Source: Streptomyces sp. SPB074 (GTDB taxonomy: Bacteria; Actinomycetota; Actinomycetes; Streptomycetales; Streptomycetaceae). From it: a DNA stretch of 64,000 nucleotides. Positions within the stretch are counted from its first letter, which is position 1. Every line of letters begins with the position of its first letter. The position numbers and the translations under genes were made by a program. The notes under the pieces were generated by a model that saw nothing but the letters and a program-made list of their open reading frames with translations, ran no database searches and was not told the DNA's origin. Shown here piece after piece: positions 45,186-54,133 of this stretch. The stretch lies in contig NZ_GG770540.1 in the NCBI RefSeq assembly GCF_000154905.1, forward strand, positions 29,311 through 93,310, given 5' to 3'.

Positions 45186-46328
45186 ATGTCGATGCCGACA
45201 CCGGAGGAACGCCCCGGGGAGGCGTTCACGGAGGCCGCCGCCGAGGCGGTGCAGACCTCCATGATGGCGTTCCGTCTGGTGATGGCCATCGCGGACGCGG
45301 TGCGCCGTCAGCAGCAGAAGAAGGCCGGGAAGGAGGACGAACTCCCGGACACCAAGAAGGCGGCGGCGGAGGCCTCGGAGGAGGTCAAGAAATTCCTGCC
45401 GGACGACATCGCCACGGCGTTGCTAGAGGGCGCGGACTGGCCCCAGCTCGCCCAGCAGCTCATGGCACTCAAAGCCGCCGGGGTCGACCTGGAGACGATG
45501 CTCCCGCGCGTCGGCGAGATCACCGTGGACGTGCGGGACCAGGTCGCGGCGAACGCCGAGAAGATCAAGCGCGAGGGCACCGAGGAGTGGGCGAAGGCGC
45601 TGCGCGAGACGCTGCCGGCGGGACCGGTGCGCGAGGCGATCCTGTCCTCCCCGGCGTGGCCGGAGATGGCGCGGACGATGGCGACGATGGACGAGCGCGG
45701 AGTCGACGTGCGGGCTCTGCTCGCGGCCGCGCACGAGGAGGGCGTCGGCGTCGACCAGGCGGTCGCCAAGGTGCTCGCGGCCGGGGAAGCGCCGACCACG
45801 AGCCGGGACGCGAAGCTGTCGTACGGGCCGTTGACGACCGGGCTCGACATCCCCAAGGATCTCGACTTGGGGGACAGGGAGCGGGCCCTTCGGCAACTCT
45901 CGATCGCGCCGTCGGAGAACGCGAAGTTCACGCGCATGGTGCGCGAGGCCCTGCCCGGCGCGGAGCGGGAGGCGGACCTGCTGGTGACCTCGCGTCAGTG
46001 GCCGCTGGTCGCCGCCCGGATGGCGGACATGGAGAGCAAGGGTCAGCCGGTCGCGGAGCACCTGGCCCGCCTGTCGAAGGACCCCTCGTGGCAGGAAGGC
46101 CCGCAGACGCAGATGGGGCGGCGCCTGATCCAGGCCGCCAACGATGCGCTGCGCAAGCCGGTCGGCGCGGCGGGGCCGAAGGTGAGCACGGCGGCCGCGA
46201 GGTCGACGTCGCCGAGCGTGGGCCCTACTAAGCCGGCCGCGAAGGGCACGGCCGCGGCGACGGCCACGCCCGGCGTGGCCGCGCACCGGGAGGCCGGGCC
46301 CGCGCCGAAGAGTGGCAAGACCCGGTAG
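45186..46328 (+). CDS. hypothetical transfer-region protein
   Basis: The 380-residue protein is rich in charged helices. Two similar units are visible (WPQLAQQLMALKAAGVDLET and WPEMARTMATMDERGVDVRA, with a third, WPLVAARMADMESKGQPVAE), each preceded by an ALxxxLPxGxxR-like segment. It therefore seems to be a three-repeat helical protein, followed by a disordered Ala/Thr/Lys tail. There is no signal peptide. It lies at the edge of the conjugation module, convergent with the cell-wall hydrolase. The function is unknown; a cytoplasmic accessory role in transfer is likely from context only. Confidence 0.75.
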   Translation: MSMPTPEERPGEAFTEAAAEAVQTSMMAFRLVMAIADAVRRQQQKKAGKEDELPDTKKAAAEASEEVKKFLPDDIATALLEGADWPQLAQQLMALKAAGVDLETMLPRVGEITVDVRDQVAANAEKIKREGTEEWAKALRETLPAGPVREAILSSPAWPEMARTMATMDERGVDVRALLAAAHEEGVGVDQAVAKVLAAGEAPTTSRDAKLSYGPLTTGLDIPKDLDLGDRERALRQLSIAPSENAKFTRMVREALPGAEREADLLVTSRQWPLVAARMADMESKGQPVAEHLARLSKDPSWQEGPQTQMGRRLIQAANDALRKPVGAAGPKVSTAAARSTSPSVGPTKPAAKGTAAATATPGVAAHREAGPAPKSGKTR

Positions 46329-46343
46329 AGCACGGCCGGACGC

Positions 46344-46382
46344 ACGTGTGCCGCAGACCGATCGTCGGTCTGCGGCACACGT
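46344..46382. terminator. bidirectional terminator hairpin
   Basis: ACGTGTGCCGCAGACCGA and its exact inverse form an 18-bp stem with a 3-nt loop, between two convergent genes. Confidence 0.88.
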
Positions 46383-46392
46383 CGTTTCGGGG

Positions 46393-47454
46393 TCAGGGGC
46401 GGGTGGCGCCGTAGTAGTCCCGCTCGGGCATCGCGGACGTCAGCGGGGCGAGTTCGACGTTCTTACCGGTGCGCGGCGCCTGCACCACGTTGCCGTCACC
46501 CGCGTAGATCGCGACGTGATAGATCCTGCCGCTTCCGCCGTGCGACCAGAACAGCAGATCGCCCTCCTTGAGGTCACTGCGGGAGACGGGCCGGTCGGAC
46601 GTGGCGCCGTACTGCGCGGACGCCGTGCGCGGCAGTTTCAGCTTGGGCGCGAAGGCGTACTGGGTCAGCCCGGAGCAGTCGAAGCCGGTGGTGCTGGAGG
46701 CCACGCAGTCGCCGTTCAAGTAGCCGTTGGTGCCGTCACAGAAGCCCTTCGACGGGCCGGAGGGTCCGCCGCCACCCCACGCGTACGGGGTGCCGATCCG
46801 GCCGACCGCCTTGCGCAGCGCGTCGGCTCCCGAGCCGTGCCCGGAGACCTGGATCAGGCTCGGGCCCTGGAAGCGCGGCAGGTAGCTCAGGATGAGCTGG
46901 ACGTAGTTGAAGGTCTCGCCCTTCGCGAACGATTTCGGCGGCACTCCCTTGAACTGCTCGACCCGGCCCCATCCGGCGTTGTAGCCGGCCAGCGCGAGGG
47001 CGCGGACGTCGCCCGGGTAGCCGGAGGACTTCGCCTGCTTCAGCAGGGAGCACATCATCCGGCCCTGTGCCATGACGGCGTCGCCGATGTCCCACAGGCT
47101 GGCCTCCCCGTTGCCGTCGTCGTCGCGCGCCCACGTCGCATAGGTCGAGGGAAGGAACTGAGCCGGGCCCTGCGCGTTGGCGGAGCTGGTGGCCTCCTCC
47201 TTCGAGGTCTTGAACTTGCTCTCCTGCCAGAGCTGCGCGGCCAGCAGAGCCGGGGTCATCGCCTGCTCCTTGCAGGCCTCGTCCGCCTTGAGAATCCACT
47301 CGCGGAACTCGGCGGGCACACCCTTGAGGCCGCCGCTGGAGCTGGTCGATTCGGTGGCCGATGCGTCGTCGCCGATGACCACACCCACCACCGCGAGGAG
47401 CGCCAGGACGACCAGTCCTATGACCGCGGCGACGGCCCCCATGAGCACCTTCAC
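46393..47454 (-). CDS. VirB1-like lytic transglycosylase with NlpC/P60 domain
   Basis: The 353-residue secreted or anchored protein has an N-terminal membrane segment (residues 5-28). It is followed by an SLT lysozyme-like domain (LLAAQLWQESKF with Glu78, QGPAQFLPSTYATWA, LALAGYNAGWGRVE) and an NlpC/P60 peptidase (TTGFDCSGLTQYAF with Cys260, IYHVAIYAGDG with His313). This two-domain hydrolase is the standard peptidoglycan-opening factor of Gram-positive conjugation systems. It is divergent from the main transfer operon. Confidence 0.93.
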   Translation of the reverse strand: MKVLMGAVAAVIGLVVLALLAVVGVVIGDDASATESTSSSGGLKGVPAEFREWILKADEACKEQAMTPALLAAQLWQESKFKTSKEEATSSANAQGPAQFLPSTYATWARDDDGNGEASLWDIGDAVMAQGRMMCSLLKQAKSSGYPGDVRALALAGYNAGWGRVEQFKGVPPKSFAKGETFNYVQLILSYLPRFQGPSLIQVSGHGSGADALRKAVGRIGTPYAWGGGGPSGPSKGFCDGTNGYLNGDCVASSTTGFDCSGLTQYAFAPKLKLPRTASAQYGATSDRPVSRSDLKEGDLLFWSHGGSGRIYHVAIYAGDGNVVQAPRTGKNVELAPLTSAMPERDYYGATRP

Positions 47455-47960
47455 GTGCTGTCCCCCCGTGCGTGTTCTCGCTTCGCTGTCGTGCCGGTTG
47501 TGTGACTTTCTGCCGTACTAGATCACGAGTTGTTTGGCATGTGCGCCTCCATTCGCCGGGGCCGGACCGGCTACGAGAGCGCGGCTCACGTAGGGTCGGG
47601 GATCAGGTTTCAGGTAGGGCGATTTCGCACAACGAAATGCCGCCCTCTTCATTTCGCACGGCGAAATGGAGGCGTCCGCGCGGAACCGTTGGCGACTCGG
47701 GGGTGTGGCTGTGGGTGTGTGTGTTGACGCTGTGACTCCGGCCGGAGTGACCAGCCGGAACGTGTTCGCCGTCTCGAAACAGCCGCCGCTTTGCAGGCAA
47801 ATCCCCGGCCGCCGTGCGCTGTTGTAGAGCGACACCTCTGCCTGACCTCCGGCTCTCGCGAAAACACCACCCAGGTTTGTCGGGGGTTCACGCTAGCCTC
47901 AGTGATCCCAAGAACCCAATATCGTGACTTAAACAAAGGCATACAGGGGGGAGTTGCGGC
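47455..47960. promoter_or_regulatory. divergent promoter region of the transfer genes
   Basis: About 500 bp between the hydrolase and the transfer operon. It holds two similar dyads, ATTTCGCACAACGAAAT (47622-47638) and CATTTCGCACGGCGAAATG (47650-47668). Their left ends are 28 bp apart, which suggests a repressor binding on one face of the helix. No gene is seen. Confidence 0.6.
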
Positions 47961-48440
47961 ATGACCACCCAATCGGTGACATCAACCCCGGGCACTGGTG
48001 CGCCGGTTGCCCTCCGGTACGCGCTGATGCCGATCGACATGGGTGTCGGCATTGCAGTGGCGACGGTGGCGAAGATGCTCGACAACGACGCCGGCGGCGC
48101 CCGGGCCCGAGTCCTGGCGTACGGGGAGCACATCCCGTACGGCGCCTCTCCGGTGCTCGTGGCGGACACGACGCTGTACGGCACGCACATGGTCGAGCAG
48201 ACCCTCCAGCGGTGGGGCTCGCTGCCCCGGCCGTGGCTGGTGTGGGTGGCCGACAGCCCGGCCCGCCCCGTGCAGGACGCCCGGTTCCTGGTCCGCGCCC
48301 TGGAGGGGCGGCTGGCCGGGGTGGCGAGGTTGCCGTACCTGCCCGTTCTCCGGGCCGTTAAGGGTCCTGACGAGGCCCTGGAGTACAAGAACGTTCGGTC
48401 CGCAGCCGAGAAGCTGCGGCACACGATCGAAGGGAAGTGA
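47961..48440 (+). CDS. hypothetical protein, first gene of the transfer operon
   Basis: The 159-residue protein reads YALMPIDMGVGIAVATVAKM, LVADTTLYGTHMVEQTLQRW and PRPWLVWVADSPARPVQDAR, an alpha/beta fold with no transmembrane segment. The ATG at 47961 follows GGGGGGAG. It is 4 bp from the pilin-like gene. It may be a cytoplasmic assembly or regulatory factor. I do not recognise the family. Confidence 0.75.
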   Translation: MTTQSVTSTPGTGAPVALRYALMPIDMGVGIAVATVAKMLDNDAGGARARVLAYGEHIPYGASPVLVADTTLYGTHMVEQTLQRWGSLPRPWLVWVADSPARPVQDARFLVRALEGRLAGVARLPYLPVLRAVKGPDEALEYKNVRSAAEKLRHTIEGK

Positions 48441-48444
48441 GCAG

Positions 48445-48765
48445 ATGGCTATGGAGCGGGTCGCCGCGTTCATCCTGGCGGCGGACGACGACAAGAAGAA
48501 GGGCGGCGGCAGCCTCATTCCCGGGGCCAAGCCGACGAAGATCCCGGGCATGGAAGGTCCGGTCTCCGAGATCTTCGGCTACGGCCTGTGGCTGCTGGTC
48601 CTGGCCGGGGTCGGCGGTGTGGCCTTCGGCGTCTACAAGCTGGCCGTGTCGGACAAGAGCCGCAACGGCGGCGGGTCCGAGCCCTTCAAGTGGATGGGCG
48701 GGGGGCTGGCCGCGGTCATCTTGTCCGGATCGCTGATCGCCATCCTCAACGGCATCGCAGGCTGA
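48445..48765 (+). CDS. pilin-like (VirB2-type) small membrane protein
   Basis: The 106-residue protein has two hydrophobic helices (LWLLVLAGVGGVAFGVYKLA and GGGLAAVILSGSLIAILNGI) separated by a short charged loop, the topology of VirB2/TrbC-like proteins in Gram-positive T4SS. ATG 48445 or 48451 are both possible. It is in operon with its neighbours (gaps of 4 and 10 bp). Confidence 0.8.
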   Translation: MAMERVAAFILAADDDKKKGGGSLIPGAKPTKIPGMEGPVSEIFGYGLWLLVLAGVGGVAFGVYKLAVSDKSRNGGGSEPFKWMGGGLAAVILSGSLIAILNGIAG

Positions 48766-48775
48766 GGCGGGGGAC

Positions 48776-49570
48776 ATGGGACGCACCAGGGGGACGTGGA
48801 ACACCAAGGGCACCTGGTTCGCCGGCGCCGCGCTCGCGGCCGTGCTCGCCCTGACGGGCTACGCGGTGTTCAGCGGCGGCGACGACGGCGGGGACACCCC
48901 GGCCAAGGGCCCGAGCGCGAGCGCGAGCGGGTCCGCCTCACCCGGCCCGACGTACGCGCCGCCGGAGGACTGGACGGAGCCGGACCAGTGGTCGGCACTT
49001 CCGCGGGGGAAGCGCACCGACGACCGGGGCAGTCAGGTCGGCTTCCCGAAGACGACCGAGGGCGCGGTGTCGATGATGGTCGCCGCCAACGCGACCGACA
49101 TCGAGGGCGAGAAGACCAACACCGACGAGCAGCTCCGCATCTACCACTCGTACATCGGCAAGGCGGACCAGTCGTCGGAGAACGCCGAGCAGATCGAGCT
49201 GCAAGCCCAGCAGAGCGACAAGTCCCTGGCCAAGCAGATGGGCGTGAGCCCCGGCCAGTCGCTGCCCGCGGGCGCGTACGTCCGCAACACCGTGGTCGGA
49301 TACAAGATCATCCAGAAGTCCGACACCGAGGTCAGCGCGTGGCTGCTGACCAGGGTGGTGCAGAAGAACGGCGAGATGGAGAAGGAGAAGGGCTCCTATA
49401 CCCGGACGCTGGCCGGTGCGCAGTGGGAGGGCGGCGACTGGAAGCTCACCGGCGACGCCACCGCCCGCGCGCAGAAGGACGTCCAGGGCCAGACGCAGCC
49501 GCGGATCGTCGCGCCGGGCGACGCCGACTTCAACAGCGCCGGATGGACGGCCATCCGGGAGGCGTCGTGA
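48776..49570 (+). CDS. VirB8/TcpC-like membrane-anchored transfer protein
   Basis: The 264-residue protein has one N-terminal transmembrane helix (WFAGAALAAVLALTGYAVFS), a flexible Ser/Ala/Pro linker and an extracellular domain of alternating helices and strands (GAVSMMVAANATDIEGEKTN, AYVRNTVVGYKIIQKSDTEV, AWLLTRVVQ). The layout matches NTF2-fold VirB8-like proteins of Gram-positive conjugation channels. The assignment rests on topology and position. Confidence 0.65.
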   Translation: MGRTRGTWNTKGTWFAGAALAAVLALTGYAVFSGGDDGGDTPAKGPSASASGSASPGPTYAPPEDWTEPDQWSALPRGKRTDDRGSQVGFPKTTEGAVSMMVAANATDIEGEKTNTDEQLRIYHSYIGKADQSSENAEQIELQAQQSDKSLAKQMGVSPGQSLPAGAYVRNTVVGYKIIQKSDTEVSAWLLTRVVQKNGEMEKEKGSYTRTLAGAQWEGGDWKLTGDATARAQKDVQGQTQPRIVAPGDADFNSAGWTAIREAS

Positions 49571-51087
49571 TGCGCCGAGGCGTCATGGGGCGCCGGTTCG
49601 CCGCGGTGCTGCTCGCCCTCGCCGCGGTGTTCGGGGTGTCCGTCGTCTCGGCGCCGCAGCCCGCGCGGGCCGACGGCATCATCAGCAACACGATCGAGGG
49701 GGCCTGCCGGGTCACCACCGGCTCGGTGCTCGGGACGATCCTGCACCCCGGCGGCAAGCTCACCGGCATCGGCGGCCTGACCGGCTCGGACATGTGCGAC
49801 GCGGTCGGCGACGTGGGCGAGAGGGCCATCAAGGATGCCTGGAAGAACGTCTGGGACTCGGTCTTCGGCGACATCATCAAGTCCGCCCAGGACGTCACCA
49901 AGTGGATCATCAAGAAGACGCTGACCCTGGCGCTGCTCGGCCCGTCGGTCGACCTGAAGGGCACCGGCCTGTGGGACGGCAAGGCCACCTTGGCGGGCAT
50001 GCTCGTGTGGCTCGGGCTGGTGATCGCCGCGTTCGGGGTGATGTGGAACCTCGCCAAGATGGCGATCACCGGGAAGGCGCAGCACGCCGGGGTGGCGATG
50101 AAGGGATGGGTGGAGAACATCGTCCTGTCCGCCCTCGGCGTCAGCTTGTTCGCGTTCCTGCTGACGCTCGGGGACGCGCTGAGCGCCGGACTGGTGAAGG
50201 CCACCTTCGATGACGACGGGCAGGCCTACGAGCGGTTCATCGCGGTCCTGCTGCCCAACGCGATCTCGAACCCCATCACCCTGCTGTGCATCGTCGGCGT
50301 GCTGCTGCTGATCGGCTTCATCCAGATGGTGATGATCTTCCTGCGGCAGAGCGCCATCCCGATCATCTGCCTGCTGATCCCCGTGGCCGGCGGCGGTCGG
50401 ACCGGCGGCGAGGCCACCCGGAAGTGGGCGCCCAGCCTGATCACCTCCGGCATGGTCATCGTGGCCTACAAGCCCACGGTCGCCGTGATCATCTGCACCG
50501 GGTTCGCGGAGTTCGGCCACTCGAAGACCCTCGCGGAATGGCTGCGCGGCTGCGCCACGCTGGTCCTCGCGGTGCTCGCCCCGGGCCCGCTCACGAAGAT
50601 CTTCGCGCCCTTCGGGGCGGCGGTCGGCGCGGGCATGAGCGCAGGGGGCGCCAGCGGCGCCCTCGGCGCGGCCGCGGGCTACTTCGCCGGGAAGGCCGGA
50701 GGCGACGGCGACGGAGGCGACGGCGGCGGTGACGGCGACGGCGGCACGAACGCGGTCGAGCACGCGAAGTACGTCGAGCAGAGCATGGGCAGCCAAGGCC
50801 AGGGCCAAGGCGGCGACGGCGAGGACGGCGGCCAGGGCGGCGACGCCCAGACGCAGGCCGCCCGGAACGAGACCGGACGCGTACCCGGACAAGGCGGCGA
50901 AGTCGACGGCGTTCCGGGCGTCGGCACGCCGGGCACCACCGAGGCCGTGCAGGGCACGGCGGGCACCGCCGGCACCAGCACCGCGGCGGGCGCGCTCGGT
51001 CCGGTCGGCGTCGGCATCCAGGTCCTGGACGGCGTCAATGACGCGGTCCAGGGGGCGAGCGGTCAGATGGGCGGAGAGAACCAGTGA
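49570..51087 (+). CDS. VirB6-like polytopic membrane protein with signal peptide
   Basis: The 505-residue protein has an N-terminal signal sequence (FAAVLLALAAVFGVSVVSAP, then QPARA). Several membrane helices follow (AGMLVWLGLVIAAFGVMWNL, IVLSALGVSLFAFLLTLGDA, LLCIVGVLLLIGFIQMVMIF, and two further ones), then a long Gly/Asp/Gln-rich disordered tail from about residue 370. It starts at the ATG overlapping the previous stop (TGATG). This is the VirB6/TrbL channel-component layout. Confidence 0.85.
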   Translation: MRRGVMGRRFAAVLLALAAVFGVSVVSAPQPARADGIISNTIEGACRVTTGSVLGTILHPGGKLTGIGGLTGSDMCDAVGDVGERAIKDAWKNVWDSVFGDIIKSAQDVTKWIIKKTLTLALLGPSVDLKGTGLWDGKATLAGMLVWLGLVIAAFGVMWNLAKMAITGKAQHAGVAMKGWVENIVLSALGVSLFAFLLTLGDALSAGLVKATFDDDGQAYERFIAVLLPNAISNPITLLCIVGVLLLIGFIQMVMIFLRQSAIPIICLLIPVAGGGRTGGEATRKWAPSLITSGMVIVAYKPTVAVIICTGFAEFGHSKTLAEWLRGCATLVLAVLAPGPLTKIFAPFGAAVGAGMSAGGASGALGAAAGYFAGKAGGDGDGGDGGGDGDGGTNAVEHAKYVEQSMGSQGQGQGGDGEDGGQGGDAQTQAARNETGRVPGQGGEVDGVPGVGTPGTTEAVQGTAGTAGTSTAAGALGPVGVGIQVLDGVNDAVQGASGQMGGENQ

Positions 51088-52535
51088 GCACCCACGAGGT
51101 GCCCAAGACCTTGATGGTCGAGGGCTTCCGGGCCCGCCGCAGCTTCGGCTTCGGCGGGCTGTCGCGGAACGCGACGATCTTCGCGGCGGTCATCCTGGTG
51201 GCGGACGGCCTGATCGCCACCCAGGCCCCGCTGTCCCTGCTGGTCACTCTCCCGGTGACCGGCGCGGTCTTCGGGCTCGCCGCCGCGCGACGCCACGGCA
51301 TGTCCGCACTGAACTACTACTGGGCCAAGGTCGCCTGGAAGCGGGCGGCAAAGTTCGACGCCACCTCCTACCGGCGCCTGCTGCTGCCGCACCCCTACGC
51401 CCTGGACCTTCCCGGCGTCGGTGCCAGCTCCACCCTGATCAAGGCGCACGACCCGACCAGCGGACGGCCCGTCGGCGTCGTCCACGACCGGGGGACCGGC
51501 CGCATGACCATCACCACCCTGCTCGCCCCGGGCGGCAGCCTCATGGCGCCCACCGGGGCCGTGCAGAGCAGCCTGCGCACCTGGTCGTCCGTGCTGGACG
51601 CGATGAGCACCGACGAGCAGATCAAGGCCGCGTCCGTCACCATCCAGATCACCCCGGGAGCGGGGGAGGCCCTCGGCGACAACGTCGCCGAGCGCAAGGA
51701 CCCGAACGCGCCGCAGCTCGCCAAGAACGTCATTGACGAGCTGGTCCGCACCACCCCGCACGCCACCGCGAGCGTCGCTCCGTGGATGAGCGTCACGGTG
51801 GACCCGAACGCCTCCGTGAACGCGCCGGCGGACCTCGCCGAACAGGTCGCCGAGGCGCTGCGGGTGGTCGACTCGCTCGACCTGTCCGGCACGGGCACGG
51901 ACATCGAGCGCCGGGCGACCGACGTCGACCTCCGCCGGATCGTGCGCAGCGCGTACGACCCGGACGTGTTCAACGCGCGGGACTCGGAGTTCGCCGATCT
52001 GTCGTGGGCGGAGTGCGGGCCGCAGGCCGCCGACGACGGCTGGGAGGAGTACGCGCACGATGGCGGCGTCAGCATCAGTTGGGTGCTGCGCGAGATGCCC
52101 AAGCGCCCCCTGCCGTACAGCGTCCTGCTGCCCCTGCTGGCCCCGGGGCGCTACCAGCGCCGCATCACCCTGCTGTACCGCGTGCTCGATCCGCACGAGG
52201 GCGAGGCGGTGCTGGAGCGAGAGATCAGCAACGCCCACGACCGGGCGCGGGCGACCGCCGAGGTCAAGGGCCGCGCGAAGTACAGCCAGAAGGCCGACCT
52301 CCAGCGCGCGGAACGGGCCGCCGCGCAGGTGGCCGGCGGCGTCCAGGTGGTCGACTGGACCCTCATGGTCACCGCCACCGCCCGCCGCGCTGCCGACCTG
52401 CCCGCCGCGCGCCAGGAGCTGGCCCGCGCGGTGAAGGCGACCCGCGGCATCCGGATGCGGAGCGCGTTCGGCGCACAGGCCGCGGTGTTCGCGGCCGGAC
52501 TGCCGATCGGCTACTCCCCGCTGGTGAAGGACTGA
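51084..52535 (+). CDS. SCO6880/PrgI-like T4SS protein (VirB3 and VirB4 N-terminal type)
   Basis: The 483-residue protein has two membrane segments near the N-terminus (TIFAAVILVADGLIATQAPL and a second, LLVTLPVTGAVFGLAAARRH). A long soluble domain (LLPHPYALDLPGVGASSTLI, TLLAPGGSLMAPTGAVQSSL, VSISWVLREMPKRPLPYSVL) follows. This matches the actinomycete SCO6880 family, which encodes the membrane-anchored part that other systems carry in VirB3/VirB4. It has GTGA coupling to the previous gene and sits just upstream of the ATPase. Confidence 0.85.
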   Translation: MSTHEVPKTLMVEGFRARRSFGFGGLSRNATIFAAVILVADGLIATQAPLSLLVTLPVTGAVFGLAAARRHGMSALNYYWAKVAWKRAAKFDATSYRRLLLPHPYALDLPGVGASSTLIKAHDPTSGRPVGVVHDRGTGRMTITTLLAPGGSLMAPTGAVQSSLRTWSSVLDAMSTDEQIKAASVTIQITPGAGEALGDNVAERKDPNAPQLAKNVIDELVRTTPHATASVAPWMSVTVDPNASVNAPADLAEQVAEALRVVDSLDLSGTGTDIERRATDVDLRRIVRSAYDPDVFNARDSEFADLSWAECGPQAADDGWEEYAHDGGVSISWVLREMPKRPLPYSVLLPLLAPGRYQRRITLLYRVLDPHEGEAVLEREISNAHDRARATAEVKGRAKYSQKADLQRAERAAAQVAGGVQVVDWTLMVTATARRAADLPAARQELARAVKATRGIRMRSAFGAQAAVFAAGLPIGYSPLVKD

Positions 52536-52540
52536 CGACG

Positions 52541-54133
52541 ATGGGCAAGACCAAGTCCGTTCCGGTGACCACGCCCAAGCGTGTGGTCAAGGTGATCGAG
52601 CAGGCCCCGACCCGCGAGGAGCGGCGGGCGGAGAAGAAGCTGCGGGGCCGCTTCGCCCCGAGGTTGGGCTGGGGCGGCCGGTTCAGTGGCCGCGTCCCGG
52701 TCGAGGACACCGGCACCATCTACACCGGTCCGACCAGCCAGGCGGGCGGCATCTACCCCTTCCTCCTCGGCAGCGGTCTCCCGCCGCGCGGGGTGCCGGT
52801 CGGCCGGGATGTGCTCACCGGCGAGTTGGTGTGTATCGACCCGTCGGGATGGACCGGCAAGCTCACGACCAATCCCGGCGTCTGGGTCATGTCCCAGCCG
52901 GGCGCGGGTAAGTCAGCGCTGGTCAAGCGCGTGTGCATGGTCTACTCGGCGCTCGGGTTCATGACCTGCGTGCCCGGGGACGTCAAGGGCGAGTACAGCG
53001 ACATGGTCCGCGAACTCGGCGGGTCGGTGGTCCGGATCGGCGACGGCATCGGCCGTCTCAACCCCTTGGACTCCGGGCCGCTCAAGGGGCGCGCGCAGTC
53101 GCTGCCGGTGAAGCAGCGCGAGGCCCTGCTGGACGTCCTCAACGGGCGCCGGTTGGAGACGCTGGTCGCCCTGCTGTCGACCAAGCACGGACTCGGCAAG
53201 GCCCCGAACGCGATCGAGCGCTCGGCGTTGGACACGGCCGTCCACGTCGCTTCTGCCGCCCAGTCGTCGGGGAGCGACCCGGTGGTCGGCGACGTCGTGC
53301 AGGTGCTGCGGGACGCGCCCGAGGCACTGCGGACCAAGCTCTCCGCCGAGGACGACCGGTACCGGGACCTGACGAGGGAAGTCGTCGCCGGGCTGGACAA
53401 CTTGATCGGGGGCCCGTTGAAGGGCCTCTTCGACGGCCCGACGACCACCCCCCTGGACATCTCGGCGCCCGCCGTCTCGGTCGACATCTCCGCCCTGCGG
53501 GCCCGCGGAAATGACGTGGTCAGCGCGGGCATGATCGCCACGTGGGCGTACACCTACTCCGCGATCGACTCCGCCCGCAGTATCGGCCTGATGGACCGGT
53601 CCCTCGTGCTGCCGATGGACGAGATGTGGCGCGCGCTGCGGTCCGGCCCGGGCCTGGTGGACGCGATGGACGCCATCAGCCGTCTGAACAGGACCACCAA
53701 CGATGTGACGATCTACGTCACGCACAGCTTGCTGGACGTCGAGGCGCTGCCGACGGAGACCGACCGGGCCAAGGCGCGCGGGTTGATGGACCGGTGCGAC
53801 ACCTGGGTGATCGGCGCCTCCTCCGAGGAGGAGCTGACCCGGGTCACCGGCAAGCGCAGCCTCACCGAGCAGGAGCGCATGATGATCGGTTCATGGTCGT
53901 CGGCGACGTCGACCGGGCTCGACATCGACCCCAGCTACGACGATGCCGACGGCGTCAACGTGCCCCTGGAGGAAGAGGGCGCACGGCACCCGGGCCGCGG
54001 CAAATACCTGATCAAGGTGGGTACCCGGCCCGGGATCGCGGCCTCGCTGGAGCTGACCGCGACCGAACAGCGGCTCTACCGCACGGACACCAACCGGCGC
54101 AGGAGGACGAGCGTGGGAGGCGACAGCCGATGA
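52541..54133 (+). CDS. VirB4-like conjugation ATPase
   Basis: The 530-residue P-loop ATPase has Walker A SQPGAGKSA (118-126), Walker B SLVLPMDEMWRAL and the downstream RTTNDVTIYVTHSLLDVEAL and WVIGASSEEELTRVTGKRSL motifs of VirB4/TraC. The N-terminal region is basic and short because the usual VirB4 N-terminal domain lies in the preceding gene. It powers channel assembly and substrate transfer at the membrane. Confidence 0.9.
   Translation: MGKTKSVPVTTPKRVVKVIEQAPTREERRAEKKLRGRFAPRLGWGGRFSGRVPVEDTGTIYTGPTSQAGGIYPFLLGSGLPPRGVPVGRDVLTGELVCIDPSGWTGKLTTNPGVWVMSQPGAGKSALVKRVCMVYSALGFMTCVPGDVKGEYSDMVRELGGSVVRIGDGIGRLNPLDSGPLKGRAQSLPVKQREALLDVLNGRRLETLVALLSTKHGLGKAPNAIERSALDTAVHVASAAQSSGSDPVVGDVVQVLRDAPEALRTKLSAEDDRYRDLTREVVAGLDNLIGGPLKGLFDGPTTTPLDISAPAVSVDISALRARGNDVVSAGMIATWAYTYSAIDSARSIGLMDRSLVLPMDEMWRALRSGPGLVDAMDAISRLNRTTNDVTIYVTHSLLDVEALPTETDRAKARGLMDRCDTWVIGASSEEELTRVTGKRSLTEQERMMIGSWSSATSTGLDIDPSYDDADGVNVPLEEEGARHPGRGKYLIKVGTRPGIAASLELTATEQRLYRTDTNRRRRTSVGGDSR

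Noticed and set aside
48796..49569. long plus-strand reading upstream of the VirB6-like start in the same frame
   Set aside because: It is Arg-rich and overlaps the VirB8-like gene; the signal peptide marks the real start at 49570.
49396..50892. 498-codon minus-strand ORF over the VirB6-like gene
   Set aside because: Antisense shadow with Arg/Asp/Gln-rich composition and no motif.
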